DNA from: Kaistia hirudinis
GTDB taxonomy: Bacteria > Pseudomonadota > Alphaproteobacteria > Rhizobiales > Kaistiaceae
DNA length: 64,000 nucleotides
NCBI RefSeq assembly: GCF_014196455.1
Contig: NZ_JACIDS010000002.1
Coordinates: 806,001-870,000 of the forward strand
Direction: 5' to 3'
Part shown: positions 34,132 to 44,260 of the stretch, in pieces
Layout: the number at the start of each line of letters is the position of its first letter
Position numbering within the stretch: the stretch's first letter is position 1
Position numbers and translations under genes: made by a program
Notes under the pieces: model-generated
What the model saw: the letters and a program-made list of their open reading frames with translations, nothing else
Database searches by the model: none
Told to the model about the DNA's origin: nothing

Positions 34132-36078
34132 ATGTCTCTGAACGTGCAGGGAGCCGGTGTGCCTTCAGATCAGGCGGCCACTCCCTCAGGAGTTCCTCCA
34201 GGCGAGCATGGCGCAGCGTCGCATGCCGGCTTCTGGACTCTGGCCCTCGGCTCCGTCGGCGTCGTCTATGGCGACATCGGCACGAGCGTCATCTATGCGT
34301 TCCGCGAGGCGATGCATGCGGCCGAGGCCGCGCATGGCGAGGTCATGCGCGAGGACGTCATCAGCATCATTTCGCTGATCCTGTGGACGCTGACGATCAT
34401 CGTCACGCTCAAATATGTCGTCATTTTGCTCAGGGCCGACAATAATGGCGAGGGCGGCACGCTCTCGCTGATGGCGCTCGCGAGCCGTACGATGGGCAAA
34501 TCCGCCCCGATCGTGTTCCTGCTCGGCGTCGCCGGCGCGGCGCTGTTCTATGGCGACGCGGTCATCACGCCGGCGATCTCGGTCCTGTCGGCGGTGGAAG
34601 GCCTGAAGCTCGTCACGCCGCATTTCGACAGCTACGTGATCCCGATCACCATCGCCATCATCACGGCGCTCTTCCTCGTGCAGCGCTATGGCACGGCACG
34701 CGTCGCCTCGCTGTTCGGCCCGATCACGGCCGTCTGGTTCATCGTGATGACGATCGGCGGTTTCACCCATATCGCCGACGACCCCGGCATCTTCGCCGCG
34801 CTCAACCCCTATCACGCCGTGCGCTATATCGTGACGAACGGCTATACCGGCCTCATCGTCATCGGCGCCGTCTTCCTGTCGGTGACGGGCGCCGAGGCGC
34901 TCTATGCCGATCTCGGCCATTTCGGGCGCAAGCCCATCCAGGCCGCCTGGCTCGGCTTCGTCTTCCCCGCGCTCGCCGCCAATTATCTGGGGCAGGGCGC
35001 GCTGGTGCTGGCGAAGCCAGAGGCCGTCGCCAACCCGTTCTTCCTGCTCTTTCCCGAATGGGCCGTGCTGCCGGTCGTCATCCTCGCCACCATGGCGACG
35101 GTCATCGCCGCGCAGGCGGTGATCACCGGCGCCTTCTCGATGACGCGCCAGGCGATCCAGCTCAAGCTGCTGCCGCGCATGGACATCGCGCATACGTCCG
35201 AGCAGCATGCCGGGCAGATCTACATGCCGCAGGTCAATTCGCTGCTGATGGTGGCGGTGCTGCTGCTGGTCATCCTGTTCGGCTCCTCCTCGCGCCTCGC
35301 GACGGCCTATGGCATCTCCGTCACCGCCGAGATGGTGATCACGGCCTGCCTCGCCTTCATCGTGGTCTGGCGCTTCTGGCGCTGGCCGATCTGGGTCTCG
35401 GCGCTGCTCATCGCGCCGTTCCTGATCATCGATCTCGTCTTCCTCGGCGCGAACCTGATCAAGATCACCGAGGGCGGCTGGGTGCCGCTGCTGATCGCCT
35501 TCTCGATCATGCTGATCATGCGCTCCTGGGTGCGCGGCACGAAGATCCTGTTCGACAAGAGCCGCCGCAACGACGTGCCGCTGGTCGAACTGGTCAAGAA
35601 CCTCGAGAAGAGCTCCGTCGTCCGCGTTCCCGGCACGGCGGTGTTCCTCACTTCCGACCCCGAGACGGCGCCGTCCTCGCTGCTGCACAGCCTCAAGCAC
35701 TATCGCGTGCTGCACCAGAAGAACGTGCTGCTCACCGTCATCTCGGCCAATGTGCCGCGCATTGATGACGCGGAGCGCGTGCGCATCGAGCCGGTGAATG
35801 ACAGCTTCACGCGCGTCTTCATGACCTTCGGTTATATGGAGACGCCCAACGTGCCGCGGGCGCTTGGCCTGTGCCGCAAGCAGGGCTGGAAATACGACAT
35901 CATGTCGACGTCGTTCTTCCTCTCGCGCCGCTCGATCAAGCCCGCCAACGACCGCATCTTCTCGCGCCTGCAGGACAAGCTGTTCATCAAGCTGGCGATC
36001 AATGCGAGCGACGCGACGGAATATTTCCACATCCCGACCGGCCGCGTCGTCGAGATCGGGACGCAGATGACGATCTGA
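34132..36078 (+). CDS. kup: Low-affinity potassium transporter Kup
   Basis: Kup imports K+ together with H+ across the inner membrane. The 648-residue protein (ATG 34132, GAGAGG upstream) has about 12 membrane helices in residues 35-460 with the family hallmarks [31 protein letters not shown] and [16 protein letters not shown], and a cytoplasmic C-terminal domain (about 470-648) ending in [12 protein letters not shown]. The in-frame upstream extension to 34018 is discarded. It stands alone, 246 bases after the divergently transcribed TadG-like gene; that gap contains an AT-richer stretch near 33905-33950 but no clear regulatory element. Confidence 0.95.
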   Translation: MSLNVQGAGVPSDQAATPSGVPPGEHGAASHAGFWTLALGSVGVVYGDIGTSVIYAFREAMHAAEAAHGEVMREDVISIISLILWTLTIIVTLKYVVILLRADNNGEGGTLSLMALASRTMGKSAPIVFLLGVAGAALFYGDAVITPAISVLSAVEGLKLVTPHFDSYVIPITIAIITALFLVQRYGTARVASLFGPITAVWFIVMTIGGFTHIADDPGIFAALNPYHAVRYIVTNGYTGLIVIGAVFLSVTGAEALYADLGHFGRKPIQAAWLGFVFPALAANYLGQGALVLAKPEAVANPFFLLFPEWAVLPVVILATMATVIAAQAVITGAFSMTRQAIQLKLLPRMDIAHTSEQHAGQIYMPQVNSLLMVAVLLLVILFGSSSRLATAYGISVTAEMVITACLAFIVVWRFWRWPIWVSALLIAPFLIIDLVFLGANLIKITEGGWVPLLIAFSIMLIMRSWVRGTKILFDKSRRNDVPLVELVKNLEKSSVVRVPGTAVFLTSDPETAPSSLLHSLKHYRVLHQKNVLLTVISANVPRIDDAERVRIEPVNDSFTRVFMTFGYMETPNVPRALGLCRKQGWKYDIMSTSFFLSRRSIKPANDRIFSRLQDKLFIKLAINASDATEYFHIPTGRVVEIGTQMTI

Positions 36079-36115
36079 CGGCGCGCCGTCCGGGCCCGCC
36101 GTCTGCCGCGTGCAT

Positions 36116-37312
36116 TCAGTCGGCGTTCCGCGCGCGGCGCAGGCCGCCGGCAGCGACCAGAAGCGAGAGCAGCAGGAAGCTGCCGCCGACCGTCGCCGGC
36201 AGCGCCTCGACGCCGAAGAGATCGATGAGATAGCCGATCGGCGTCGCGCCGATCACCGAGCCGGCCGAATAGGCCATGCCGAAGGCGGTCGACACCAGCG
36301 CGAGGCGCTGGCCGCGATAATCCTGTCCGATCAGCACGATGCCGAGCGTATAGACGCCGGCCACGGTGCCGCCGCTGAGAAACAGCGCCGCCTGCAAAGC
36401 CGCCACCGAGCCGAAGACGAAGGGCAGCGCAGCCGTCGATACGGCCGCGATCAGCGTGGCGGCAGCGAGCACTGGCCGCCGGCCGTAGCGGTCCGCGGCC
36501 CAACCGAGCGCGATGACCAGCACCGCCTCGCCGAGCGCGAAAGTCGCCACCATGCGCGAGGCGGCGGCATCGCTGAGCCCATGCGCGAGGCCATAGAGCG
36601 GCAGCAGGCTCTGCATGGCGGTCTCGCCGACGCCGCAGATGAAGGCGGTGGCGAGAACAGGCCCGGCGACCGCCAGGGCGAGGCGCCAGGAAATGTCGGC
36701 ATGTGCGTCCTCGCCCGTCTCCCCCGCCGGCGCCCCTGCGCGCAGCGACAGGAACGCGGCCACGAAGGCGCCGGCTGCGAGCGGGATCATCGCCGCGACG
36801 AGCGGCAGCGCGCCGGCGACGCCGACGACGCCGAGCATCAGCGGGCCGACGAACTGGCAGGCGGCATAGAGGGTGCCCGAGGCCGCGATGATCCGTCCGC
36901 GCCGGCGATCATCGAGTTCGCCGTTCAGCCAGATCTCGGTCGTGGTCCACAGCGCCGAGAAGCAGGTTCCCATGACGAAGCGCGCCGCGAACCAGGTGAC
37001 CGTGTCGCCATGAACGAGGATCGCCAGGAAAGAGAGGAACGGGATCGCGAAGAGCAGCGCGACCAGGCGTCCGACCCCGAGCCGGGCGATGATGCGGGGC
37101 AGGAACGGACCGACGAACAGGATGCCGATGCCGGCGAGCGAGGCATTGAGGCCGATCAGCCAGTTCGCCAGGCCCTGCTTTTCGAGCGCGAGGGAGAAGA
37201 AGGGATAGCTGAAGCCGTAGAGCAGCGCCTCGGCGCCGATCAGGAACAGAATCGCGCCGATGCGAAAGCTGCGGCGGCCACGCAGCGACGTCACGTCGGG
37301 CCGCAGCGACAT
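36116..37312 (-). CDS. Major facilitator superfamily transporter, YcaD-like
   Basis: This is an inner-membrane secondary transporter of 398 residues with about 12 predicted helices. Motif A-like signatures occur in the loop between helices 2 and 3 (LPRIIARLGVGRLVAL) and again in the second half (GWAADRYGRRPVLA). It starts (ATG 37312) two bases after the stop of the upstream unknown protein, so the two are translationally coupled. The substrate is unknown; relatives are usually annotated as generic efflux or sugar carriers. Confidence 0.88.
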   Translation of the reverse strand: MSLRPDVTSLRGRRSFRIGAILFLIGAEALLYGFSYPFFSLALEKQGLANWLIGLNASLAGIGILFVGPFLPRIIARLGVGRLVALLFAIPFLSFLAILVHGDTVTWFAARFVMGTCFSALWTTTEIWLNGELDDRRRGRIIAASGTLYAACQFVGPLMLGVVGVAGALPLVAAMIPLAAGAFVAAFLSLRAGAPAGETGEDAHADISWRLALAVAGPVLATAFICGVGETAMQSLLPLYGLAHGLSDAAASRMVATFALGEAVLVIALGWAADRYGRRPVLAAATLIAAVSTAALPFVFGSVAALQAALFLSGGTVAGVYTLGIVLIGQDYRGQRLALVSTAFGMAYSAGSVIGATPIGYLIDLFGVEALPATVGGSFLLLSLLVAAGGLRRARNAD

Positions 37313-37314
37313 GG

Positions 37315-38274
37315 TCAAGGACGAAACGCGGCGGCGATATCGTCGAAGGCGAGATGCAGGCCGCCCGACTGACCGTCCCGCGAGGGAACGAGGTCCGCAT
37401 TGTCGTACCGGGCGGCGATCCACTTCTCGCAGAGCCGCGCGGCATAGATCACCGGCATCTCGTGGCTATGCGTCTGCTTTTCCAGCTCCGCGAAGACCGG
37501 ATCATTGTGCGGCGCCGTCCACCAGCGCCGATCATCCGACAGCGCGACCGCACGCTCCGGCGCGCCGGCCATGCGATTGTAGCTGGTGATCGTGTTGATC
37601 GACATGTTCTGCCAGGCGGTGGCGCATTTGTGCAGCAGCCGCTCGAAGTCGGCGCGCTGCGCAATCTCGTAGGGTGCGCAATGAAAATGCCGCTGCGCCA
37701 GATCATGCACCAGCATGCCGAAGGCGAAGCTGTCCGATGTCGTATTGATCGCCAGGAACGGTGCGCTCAGCGAGGGATCATAGAGCGGATCCGCCATCAC
37801 CGCGGCGTGGCGGCAGAAGGCGACCGGGAAAAACTCGTAGATCGTGTCGATGCCGGTGACCGGGCAGGACACCTCCAGCGGGATCGCGATGGTCTCGCCG
37901 CGGACGAGCGCGCCGGCGCTTTCCGCATAGCCGGCCTCGACCATGATCTCGCCGAGACGCTTCAGTTCACCGACCGAATCCGAAAAGTCCTGATCGAGGC
38001 TCGGCACGACCGCGAGAAAGCCCGTCTTCTCGTGACGCCTGACACCATCGGCGAAATTGTCGAATGCGACGCCGAACTGGTAGCCGTTGCTCACCTGCTC
38101 GACATGATAGCGGCCGAGCTGGAATTCGCGCTTGCCGGCGGAGCAGCGCACGTCATTGTCGCGCCAGGCCTCGAAATCGGTGCGCGAAACCGCGCCCCGA
38201 CCGTGGCCAAAGGGGCACTGCCTCTGCTCGGGGCGCGCTGAAATCAGCTCGCCATCGTCCTGATCCCGCCGCAT
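37315..38274 (-). CDS. Protein of unknown function coupled to an MFS transporter
   Basis: I do not recognise this 319-residue soluble protein. There is no signal peptide or membrane helix. It has a notable run of aromatic and histidine residues (FAFGMLVHDLAQRHFHCAPYE), an internal YEFFPVAFCRHAAVM and a C-terminal PHNDPVFAELEKQTHSHEMP. The ATG at 38274 is used; a GTG at 38298 in the same frame would add eight residues. It is the first gene of a two-gene unit with the MFS carrier, which starts two bases after its stop, so it may act on whatever the carrier moves. Confidence 0.7.
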   Translation of the reverse strand: MRRDQDDGELISARPEQRQCPFGHGRGAVSRTDFEAWRDNDVRCSAGKREFQLGRYHVEQVSNGYQFGVAFDNFADGVRRHEKTGFLAVVPSLDQDFSDSVGELKRLGEIMVEAGYAESAGALVRGETIAIPLEVSCPVTGIDTIYEFFPVAFCRHAAVMADPLYDPSLSAPFLAINTTSDSFAFGMLVHDLAQRHFHCAPYEIAQRADFERLLHKCATAWQNMSINTITSYNRMAGAPERAVALSDDRRWWTAPHNDPVFAELEKQTHSHEMPVIYAARLCEKWIAARYDNADLVPSRDGQSGGLHLAFDDIAAAFRP

Positions 38275-38535
38275 CACCGCCCCGTCTACGCACGACACAA
38301 TCCCAGCCTCCGGGTTGCTGGCCTACAACCCTAGCAGGAATTTACAGATCATTAACCTTACCCTCAGCCCATGGCACTCGCAAGACGGCCGATCAAACTG
38401 TATGGTGCACGAACTATCCGGAGGGGGCTTCGAGGGGCGCGCGGCGTGCTGCCTGCAAAGAGGTTTTTGCAATTGTCTTAAGGCTATTTAAAATCTTGAT
38501 TTGCAGGATGGCGGGGAAGGGGAGCCGTCCGTCCA

Positions 38536-40725
38536 ATGTCGATCTCGATCGCCGGTCGCATCACGCTCAATCTCGTCGCCGGCATCGTCGTGACCATCAT
38601 CACCGTGGTGGCCGCGGTTCTGTGGATGGCCGAAGCTCAGAACGAGCAGGCGCAGAACAATACCCGCACCATGGTGACCGGCGGCATCGTCGCCATGGAA
38701 GACAACGTCAAGGCGTTCGCCAACGACTATGCGTGGTGGGAGGCGGGTTACAACGCCTACATGGCGCATGACGAAGCCTGGGTCGACGCGAACTTCGGAT
38801 CCGGTATCAAGGATACCCAGATCTCCGACATCCTGGTCATCATCTCGCCCGAAGGCGACATTCCCTATGCCTGGGCGATCGATAATGACCACGGCCAGCC
38901 GCGCGATATCTTCTCGCCGGAGATCAGGGCCAAGATCAAAAATCTGGCCGTCGGAATGCCCGTCGAGAACGAGGCGGCGCGCGCCGGTTATTTCCGTGTC
39001 GGCAACGACGTTCTCCTCATCGCGGTGGCCCGCATCGCACCCGTCTCGCGTGCATCGGAGGTCGATCCCGCGACGCTGCCCTTTCTCGTCCAGGGCGTCT
39101 ATCTGAACGAGAAGCGGCTGCACGATCTCGGCCGGCAGTTCCTGATCGAAGATCTGCAGGTCGACCTCACCCCCACCGACTCGAACCTCGCCGACGGGTT
39201 CCCGCCCATTCGCGATTTCGATGGCAAGCTGATCGGCGCCTTCGTCTGGACGCCGCCCAATCCCGGCTTTGTGGTGCTGCGGAGCGTCGCTCCGGCGATC
39301 GCGGTCGGCATGATGGTCTTCGTGCTGATCGCGCTGTGGACCGTGCTGCGCGCGCGTCGCCTTGCTCTGTCGCAGGCGTTCAGCGAGCGCCAGGCGATGA
39401 CGGCCGCGCGGCGCGACAGCCTCACCGATCTGCTCAACCGTTTCGGCTTCAACGAATTCAGCGAGGGTCGTGCCTTCACGGCGGCCTGCGCGCGCGGCGA
39501 GGCGGCGATCATCTATCTCGACGTCAACGGCTTCAAATCGGTGAACGATTCGATCGGCCATCAGGGCGGCGACGAACTGGTGAAGCGTCTCGCCGAGCGT
39601 CTCGCCATGGTGATGCCGCCCGATGCGACCTTCGCGCGCGTCGGCGGCGACGAGTTCGTGGCGGCGCTGCTGGGTCCCACCGCGTCGCATGCCGTCGCCG
39701 GCATCGCCTCGGCGATGGTGCATGTGCTTGACCAGTCCTTCGCGGTCGGCGGGTTCCAGTTCCAGGTGACCGCGGCCGTCGGCTATGCGGTGGCCGAAGG
39801 CAGTGACATCGTCCCGGCCGAGCTGATGCGCCGCGCCGACCTTGCCATGTACCAGGCCAAGAATTCCGCCGAGCGCGATGCCGTCCAGTATCACAGCGGC
39901 ATGGAGACGGGCGCGCTGCACAAGAAGCGGCTCGGCGTCGCGCTGCGCACGGCGGTCGAGGCGGGCGAGCTTTCCGTCGCCTACCAGCCGATCGTGCGGA
40001 CGAGCGATCTCACGGTCATCTCGGTCGAGGCGCTGGTGCGCTGGGATTCGCCGGAATTCGGCCGTGTCTCGCCGGCCGATTTCATTCCCGTCGCTGAGGA
40101 AACGGGCCTCATCCACGACATCGGCAAGTTCGTTTTCCAGACCGCCTGCCAGGACATGGCCGAGTGGCCCGGCCTCAAGGTGTCGATCAACGTCTCGCCG
40201 GCGCAGCTGCGCGAGCCGAACTTCGCCAATGATTTTGCCGCCATCGCGCGGCGCAATGCCGTGGTGCCGAACCGCTTCAAGCTGGAACTCACCGAGGGCC
40301 TGCTGGTCCGCAACCCGACCATCGCCAAGCGCAAGCTCGCGCGGCTCAAGTCGATGGGCTTCGGGCTTTCGCTCGACGATTTTGGCACCGGCTTCTCGTC
40401 GATAGGCTATCTCCGGCAGTTCCCGTTCGACTGGCTGAAGATCGACAAGTCCTTCGTCGCCGAGCTCGGTACCAACCCGACGTCCAACGCGTTGATCCAG
40501 TCGATGATCGCCCTCGGCGACGCGCTCGACATCGCCGTGGTCGCGGAGGGCATCGAGACGGCCGAGCAGCTGCAGTTGCTGCGCCTGCTCCAATGCGAAT
40601 ATGTGCAGGGCTTCCATCTGGCGCGGCCGATGCCGGCCAGCGAAGTGACGGCGCTGCTCGCGCGGCTCGGCGATAGCCGCAAGATCGTCGAAGACCCCAG
40701 CCGCGCCATCGAGCGCACCTCCTGA
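38536..40725 (+). CDS. CHASE4-GGDEF-EAL cyclic-di-GMP signalling protein (first of two)
   Basis: This inner-membrane protein of 729 residues makes and/or hydrolyses cyclic-di-GMP. An N-terminal helix (about 8-30) and a second near 255-275 enclose a periplasmic CHASE4-like sensor domain (motif AFANDYAWWEAGYNAYM). The GGDEF motif is intact at residues 370-374 (RVGGDEFVAA), and the EAL motif is at 498-500 (SVEALVRW) with the catalytic-loop residues LDDFGTGFSSIGYL and the later ESKF-type lysine region. Both enzymatic domains look competent. A DNA-glycosylase-like gene begins 4 bases downstream, and a related GGDEF-EAL gene follows it. Confidence 0.93.
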   Translation: MSISIAGRITLNLVAGIVVTIITVVAAVLWMAEAQNEQAQNNTRTMVTGGIVAMEDNVKAFANDYAWWEAGYNAYMAHDEAWVDANFGSGIKDTQISDILVIISPEGDIPYAWAIDNDHGQPRDIFSPEIRAKIKNLAVGMPVENEAARAGYFRVGNDVLLIAVARIAPVSRASEVDPATLPFLVQGVYLNEKRLHDLGRQFLIEDLQVDLTPTDSNLADGFPPIRDFDGKLIGAFVWTPPNPGFVVLRSVAPAIAVGMMVFVLIALWTVLRARRLALSQAFSERQAMTAARRDSLTDLLNRFGFNEFSEGRAFTAACARGEAAIIYLDVNGFKSVNDSIGHQGGDELVKRLAERLAMVMPPDATFARVGGDEFVAALLGPTASHAVAGIASAMVHVLDQSFAVGGFQFQVTAAVGYAVAEGSDIVPAELMRRADLAMYQAKNSAERDAVQYHSGMETGALHKKRLGVALRTAVEAGELSVAYQPIVRTSDLTVISVEALVRWDSPEFGRVSPADFIPVAEETGLIHDIGKFVFQTACQDMAEWPGLKVSINVSPAQLREPNFANDFAAIARRNAVVPNRFKLELTEGLLVRNPTIAKRKLARLKSMGFGLSLDDFGTGFSSIGYLRQFPFDWLKIDKSFVAELGTNPTSNALIQSMIALGDALDIAVVAEGIETAEQLQLLRLLQCEYVQGFHLARPMPASEVTALLARLGDSRKIVEDPSRAIERTS

Positions 40726-40729
40726 GTCC

Positions 40730-41956
40730 ATGGCGGCTCCGTCGGATCAGCAGCTTTCCGCATCCGACGCGCGCCGCATTGCGCTCGCCGCGCAGGGCTT
40801 CGACGCGGCGCGATCCGCGGCGACCTCGCGCTGGCCGCTGGCCGAGACCACGATCCGGCGCATGGGGCTGCTGCAGCTCGATTCCGTCAATGTGCTGGTG
40901 CGCTCGCATTATCTGCCGGTGTTCAGCCGGATCGGCGCCTATGCCCGTACCGATCTCGACGCGCGCGCCTTCGCCGCCGGTCGCGGGCGGCGCCTGTTCG
41001 AATATTGGGCGCACGAGGCCTCGCTGCTGCCGATCGAGATGCAGCCGCTGATGCGGTGGCGCATGCGGCGGGCGGAGGAGGGAGCCGGCATCTATGGCGG
41101 CGTCCACCGCTTCGCGGCGGAGAACCCCGCTTATGTCGCCGCCGTGCTCGACGAGATCGCCCGGCACGGCGCGCGTTCGGCGTCGGAATTGGATGATCCG
41201 GGCGCGCGCAGCGGTCCGTGGTGGGGCTGGCACAAGGGCAAGACGGCGCTCGAATACCTGTTCTGGACCGGCAAGGTGACGACGGCCTCGCGCCGCGGCT
41301 TCGAGCGTGTCTACGACCTGACCGAGCGGGTCATTCCCGCCGCCGTGATGGATCAGCCGACGCCGTCGGACGCCGATGCGATCCGCGAGCTGGTGCGCCT
41401 CGGCGCAAAGGCGCTCGGCGTCGCGACCGAGATCGAGATCCGCGACTATTTCCGCCTGCCGGTCGCCGAGACGCGCGTCGCGCTGGCCGAACTGGTCGAG
41501 AGCGGCGTGCTGGAGGCGGTGGCGGTCGAGGGCTGGCGCCAGCCGGCCTATCTCGATCCGCAGGCGCTCCGCCCCGAGCGCATCACGCCGACGGCGTTGC
41601 TCTCCCCCTTCGATCCGCTGGTCTGGAACCGTGAACGGGCCGAGCGCATCTTCGCGTTCCGATATCGCCTCGAATTCTACACGCCCGGCCACAAGCGCAG
41701 CTTCGGCTATTTCGTGATGCCGTTCCTCTATCGCGGCCAGCTCGTCGCCCGCGTCGATCTCAAGCTGGATCGCAAGGCCGGCGCGCTCCTCGTCCTCGGC
41801 GTGTTCGCGGAAGCGGGGCTGCGGCGACAGGAGCCGATGCTCGCTGCGCTCGCGCTTGAGCTTCGTCGCATGGCCGGCTGGCTCGGCGTCGCCGATGTCG
41901 CGATCCGCGCCGAAGGGCCGCTTTCCGCGGCGCTCGAGGGCCTTTCTCCGCAGTGA
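40730..41956 (+). CDS. ycaQ: Winged-helix DNA glycosylase of the YcaQ/AlkX family
   Basis: This 408-residue protein is a member of the HTH_42 family that includes E. coli YcaQ (AlkX), a glycosylase that unhooks alkylated bases and interstrand crosslinks. Three tandem winged-helix domains are expected. The catalytic QxD-type motif appears as LLQLDSVNVLVRSHYLP (residues about 46-62), followed by FEYWAHEASLLP, then YLFWTGKVTTASRRGFER and LLSPFDPLVWNRERAERIF. The length is almost that of YcaQ (410). It starts 4 bases after the cyclic-di-GMP gene, and its 3' end is followed by a second one. Why it is coupled to cyclic-di-GMP genes is not known. Confidence 0.88.
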   Translation: MAAPSDQQLSASDARRIALAAQGFDAARSAATSRWPLAETTIRRMGLLQLDSVNVLVRSHYLPVFSRIGAYARTDLDARAFAAGRGRRLFEYWAHEASLLPIEMQPLMRWRMRRAEEGAGIYGGVHRFAAENPAYVAAVLDEIARHGARSASELDDPGARSGPWWGWHKGKTALEYLFWTGKVTTASRRGFERVYDLTERVIPAAVMDQPTPSDADAIRELVRLGAKALGVATEIEIRDYFRLPVAETRVALAELVESGVLEAVAVEGWRQPAYLDPQALRPERITPTALLSPFDPLVWNRERAERIFAFRYRLEFYTPGHKRSFGYFVMPFLYRGQLVARVDLKLDRKAGALLVLGVFAEAGLRRQEPMLAALALELRRMAGWLGVADVAIRAEGPLSAALEGLSPQ

Positions 41957-42023
41957 CTTTCACGCGTTCTTAAAGCCCGCAGGGTTCAATGCGGAAGAGC
42001 ATAGCCGGACCTCCGGGGGGATT

Positions 42024-44195
42024 GTGGCGCGATTGTTGAAATCGACCTGGGGTTTCGGCCTCAAGGTTGCCATCCCGGCGGCTCTGGTGCTTGCGGCGGC
42101 GATCTTCGCCGCCTCGCTGGTCCTCAGCGACATGTCGGCTCAGGTCGACCGCATCGAGGAGGCCAACCGGAGCAAGGCCGCCAGTTCGGCTTTGCGCGCC
42201 TTCCTCACCCGCCTTTCCGAGACGCATGGCGACTACGCCAAGTGGGACGATGCGGTCGATGCCCTTTACGGCAAGGTCGACGCGGACTTCGTCGACAGAA
42301 ACCTCCGCGCCAGCACGCTGGGCGGTGTTCTGTTCGATCAGGTCTATCTGCTCGACGAGAATGATCGCGACGTCTTCGGTTTCCGCAGGGGAAGCGCCGT
42401 GATGCGCCCCCTGCGGGAGGAGTTCGGCGTGCCGATCAACCTCATGATCGAGCGTGCGCGCGACCGCTCCAATCTGCGCGGCGTCCAGACGGCCTTCCTC
42501 TCCGATCGCGCGGGAACGCTGCAGGCCGTCGCCATCGGTTCCGTGATGCCGTCCGACGATTTGCGGCCGGTGCCGGAGCGCACCCGCCTTCTGGTCCTGG
42601 CGCGCCCGGTCGACGCCAAGGCCATCGACCGGCTCGGCAGCGATTTCGTGTTCGCCGACCTGCATGTCGAGGGCAAGCCGGCGCCGGAGTCCTCGTCCCT
42701 GCCGATCCTCGACCCGACAGGAAACAGGATCGCATCGCTGGTCTGGACGCCGTCACGCCAGGGCACCGAGGCGCTGGTGCGCGTGGCGCCGACGGCGGTG
42801 CTCGCCATCGTCCTCGTCTGCGGCACCATGGCTTTCCTGCTCGTCATCGGCTTTCACAACCTCATCGAGCTGCAGCGGCGCGAGCAGGAGGCGCTGCGCT
42901 CGGCCAGCCATGACGGGCTCACCGGCCTCCCGAACCGTCGCGCACTCAGCCACGAGCTCGGTGAGGCGGTGAATGCAAGCCGGGCCGGCGCCGTCGCGGT
43001 GATCTATCTCGATCTCGACGGCTTCAAGGAGATCAACGACACCTATGGCCACGAGATCGGCGACCGCCTTCTGGTCAAAGTCGCCGCGGCCTTTTCGGCC
43101 ATCTGCGCGGGGCAGGGCCTGCTCGCCCGGGTCGGCGGGGACGAGTTCGCCGTCGTGGTGCGCGCGCCGAACGCTGCGGAGCGGGCTGCCGCGCTGGCCG
43201 AGGTGATGGTGCGCTGCTGCGATGCGATCTTCGACCTCGACGGACGGCAGGTCCAGATCAGCGCCAGCGCCGGCGTCTCCGGCAACGAGCACGCGCCCCT
43301 CTCGGCCGACGAACTGATGCGGCGGGCCGACGTCACCATGTACATCGCCAAGGATTCCGGACGGAACCGCGTCGCGATCTATGATCCGTCGATCGACGCC
43401 GCGCGGACGGAGCGCGTGCGCCTTGCCGAGGACCTGCGCACCGCGATCCGCGAGGATCGGCTCGCGGTGGTCTACCAGCCGATCTTCGAGGCCGGCTCGA
43501 TGCGGCCGTCCGGCGTCGAGGCGCTGCTGCGCTGGCTGCATCCCGAGATCGGTCTGGTGCCGCCCGACAAGTTCGTGCCGATCGCGGAGGAGAACGGTCT
43601 GATCGAGCCGATCGGCGAATGGGTGCTGCGCCGCGCCTGCGAGGACGCGCTGAGCTGGCCCGACGTCAAGCTCTCGGTCAACGTCTCGGCGGTGCAGTTC
43701 CGCAATCCCGGCTTCGATTCGCTGCTCGCCCGCGTGCTCGCCGAGACGGGCTTCCCCTCGCGGCGCCTTGAGATCGAGATGACCGAGACGCATCTCGTCG
43801 CCAATCCCGACCGCGCACAGGCGATCATCGCGAGCATCCGCGAACTCGGCGTGACGATCTCGCTCGACGATTTCGGGACCGGCTATTCCTCGATCGGCTA
43901 TCTGCGCCGCTTCACCTTCGACAAGCTCAAGCTCGACCGTTCGCTGGTGATCGGCATCACGACCGACGAATCGGTCCGCGAGCTCTGCGGCGCGACGATC
44001 GCGCTCGGCCGCGCGCTGGATCTTTCGGTGACGGCCGAAGGTGTCGAGACCGAGCAGGAGGCCGCGATCCTCCGCCTTGCCGGCTGCGATCATCTGCAGG
44101 GCTATGCCTTCGCCCGCCCCATGACGGCCGAGGTGGTCGGCAGTTTCCTGGTCGCGACGCTCAGTCGCCCGCTGGTCGTGCCCTGGACCGCCTGA
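42024..44195 (+). CDS. CHASE4-GGDEF-EAL cyclic-di-GMP signalling protein (second of two)
   Basis: This second protein of the same architecture has 723 residues. The start is a GTG at 42024 preceded by CCGGGGGG; the reading frame is open back to 41856 inside the glycosylase gene, but that part is not homologous. A membrane helix (about 13-35), a periplasmic CHASE4-like domain (motif HGDYAKWDDAVDALY) and a second helix near 265-285 precede the GGDEF (residues 371-375, RVGGDEFAVV) and EAL (499-501, GVEALLRW) domains, with LDDFGTGYSSIGYL intact. It probably arose by duplication of its neighbour, with divergent sensors. Confidence 0.93.
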   Translation: MARLLKSTWGFGLKVAIPAALVLAAAIFAASLVLSDMSAQVDRIEEANRSKAASSALRAFLTRLSETHGDYAKWDDAVDALYGKVDADFVDRNLRASTLGGVLFDQVYLLDENDRDVFGFRRGSAVMRPLREEFGVPINLMIERARDRSNLRGVQTAFLSDRAGTLQAVAIGSVMPSDDLRPVPERTRLLVLARPVDAKAIDRLGSDFVFADLHVEGKPAPESSSLPILDPTGNRIASLVWTPSRQGTEALVRVAPTAVLAIVLVCGTMAFLLVIGFHNLIELQRREQEALRSASHDGLTGLPNRRALSHELGEAVNASRAGAVAVIYLDLDGFKEINDTYGHEIGDRLLVKVAAAFSAICAGQGLLARVGGDEFAVVVRAPNAAERAAALAEVMVRCCDAIFDLDGRQVQISASAGVSGNEHAPLSADELMRRADVTMYIAKDSGRNRVAIYDPSIDAARTERVRLAEDLRTAIREDRLAVVYQPIFEAGSMRPSGVEALLRWLHPEIGLVPPDKFVPIAEENGLIEPIGEWVLRRACEDALSWPDVKLSVNVSAVQFRNPGFDSLLARVLAETGFPSRRLEIEMTETHLVANPDRAQAIIASIRELGVTISLDDFGTGYSSIGYLRRFTFDKLKLDRSLVIGITTDESVRELCGATIALGRALDLSVTAEGVETEQEAAILRLAGCDHLQGYAFARPMTAEVVGSFLVATLSRPLVVPWTA

Positions 44196-44260
44196 CGGGT
44201 GGCGCCGGCGACGGGATCGGCCGAAGATGATGCACCCGAAAGCAATGACGAGGATCTGAC

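Noticed and set aside
34186-36030. Minus-strand open frame of 614 codons opposite kup
   Set aside because: Low-complexity charged product complementary to membrane-helix codons of Kup.
38488-40731. Minus-strand open frame of 747 codons opposite the first GGDEF-EAL gene
   Set aside because: The plus strand has intact GGDEF and EAL motifs, so this is an antisense shadow.
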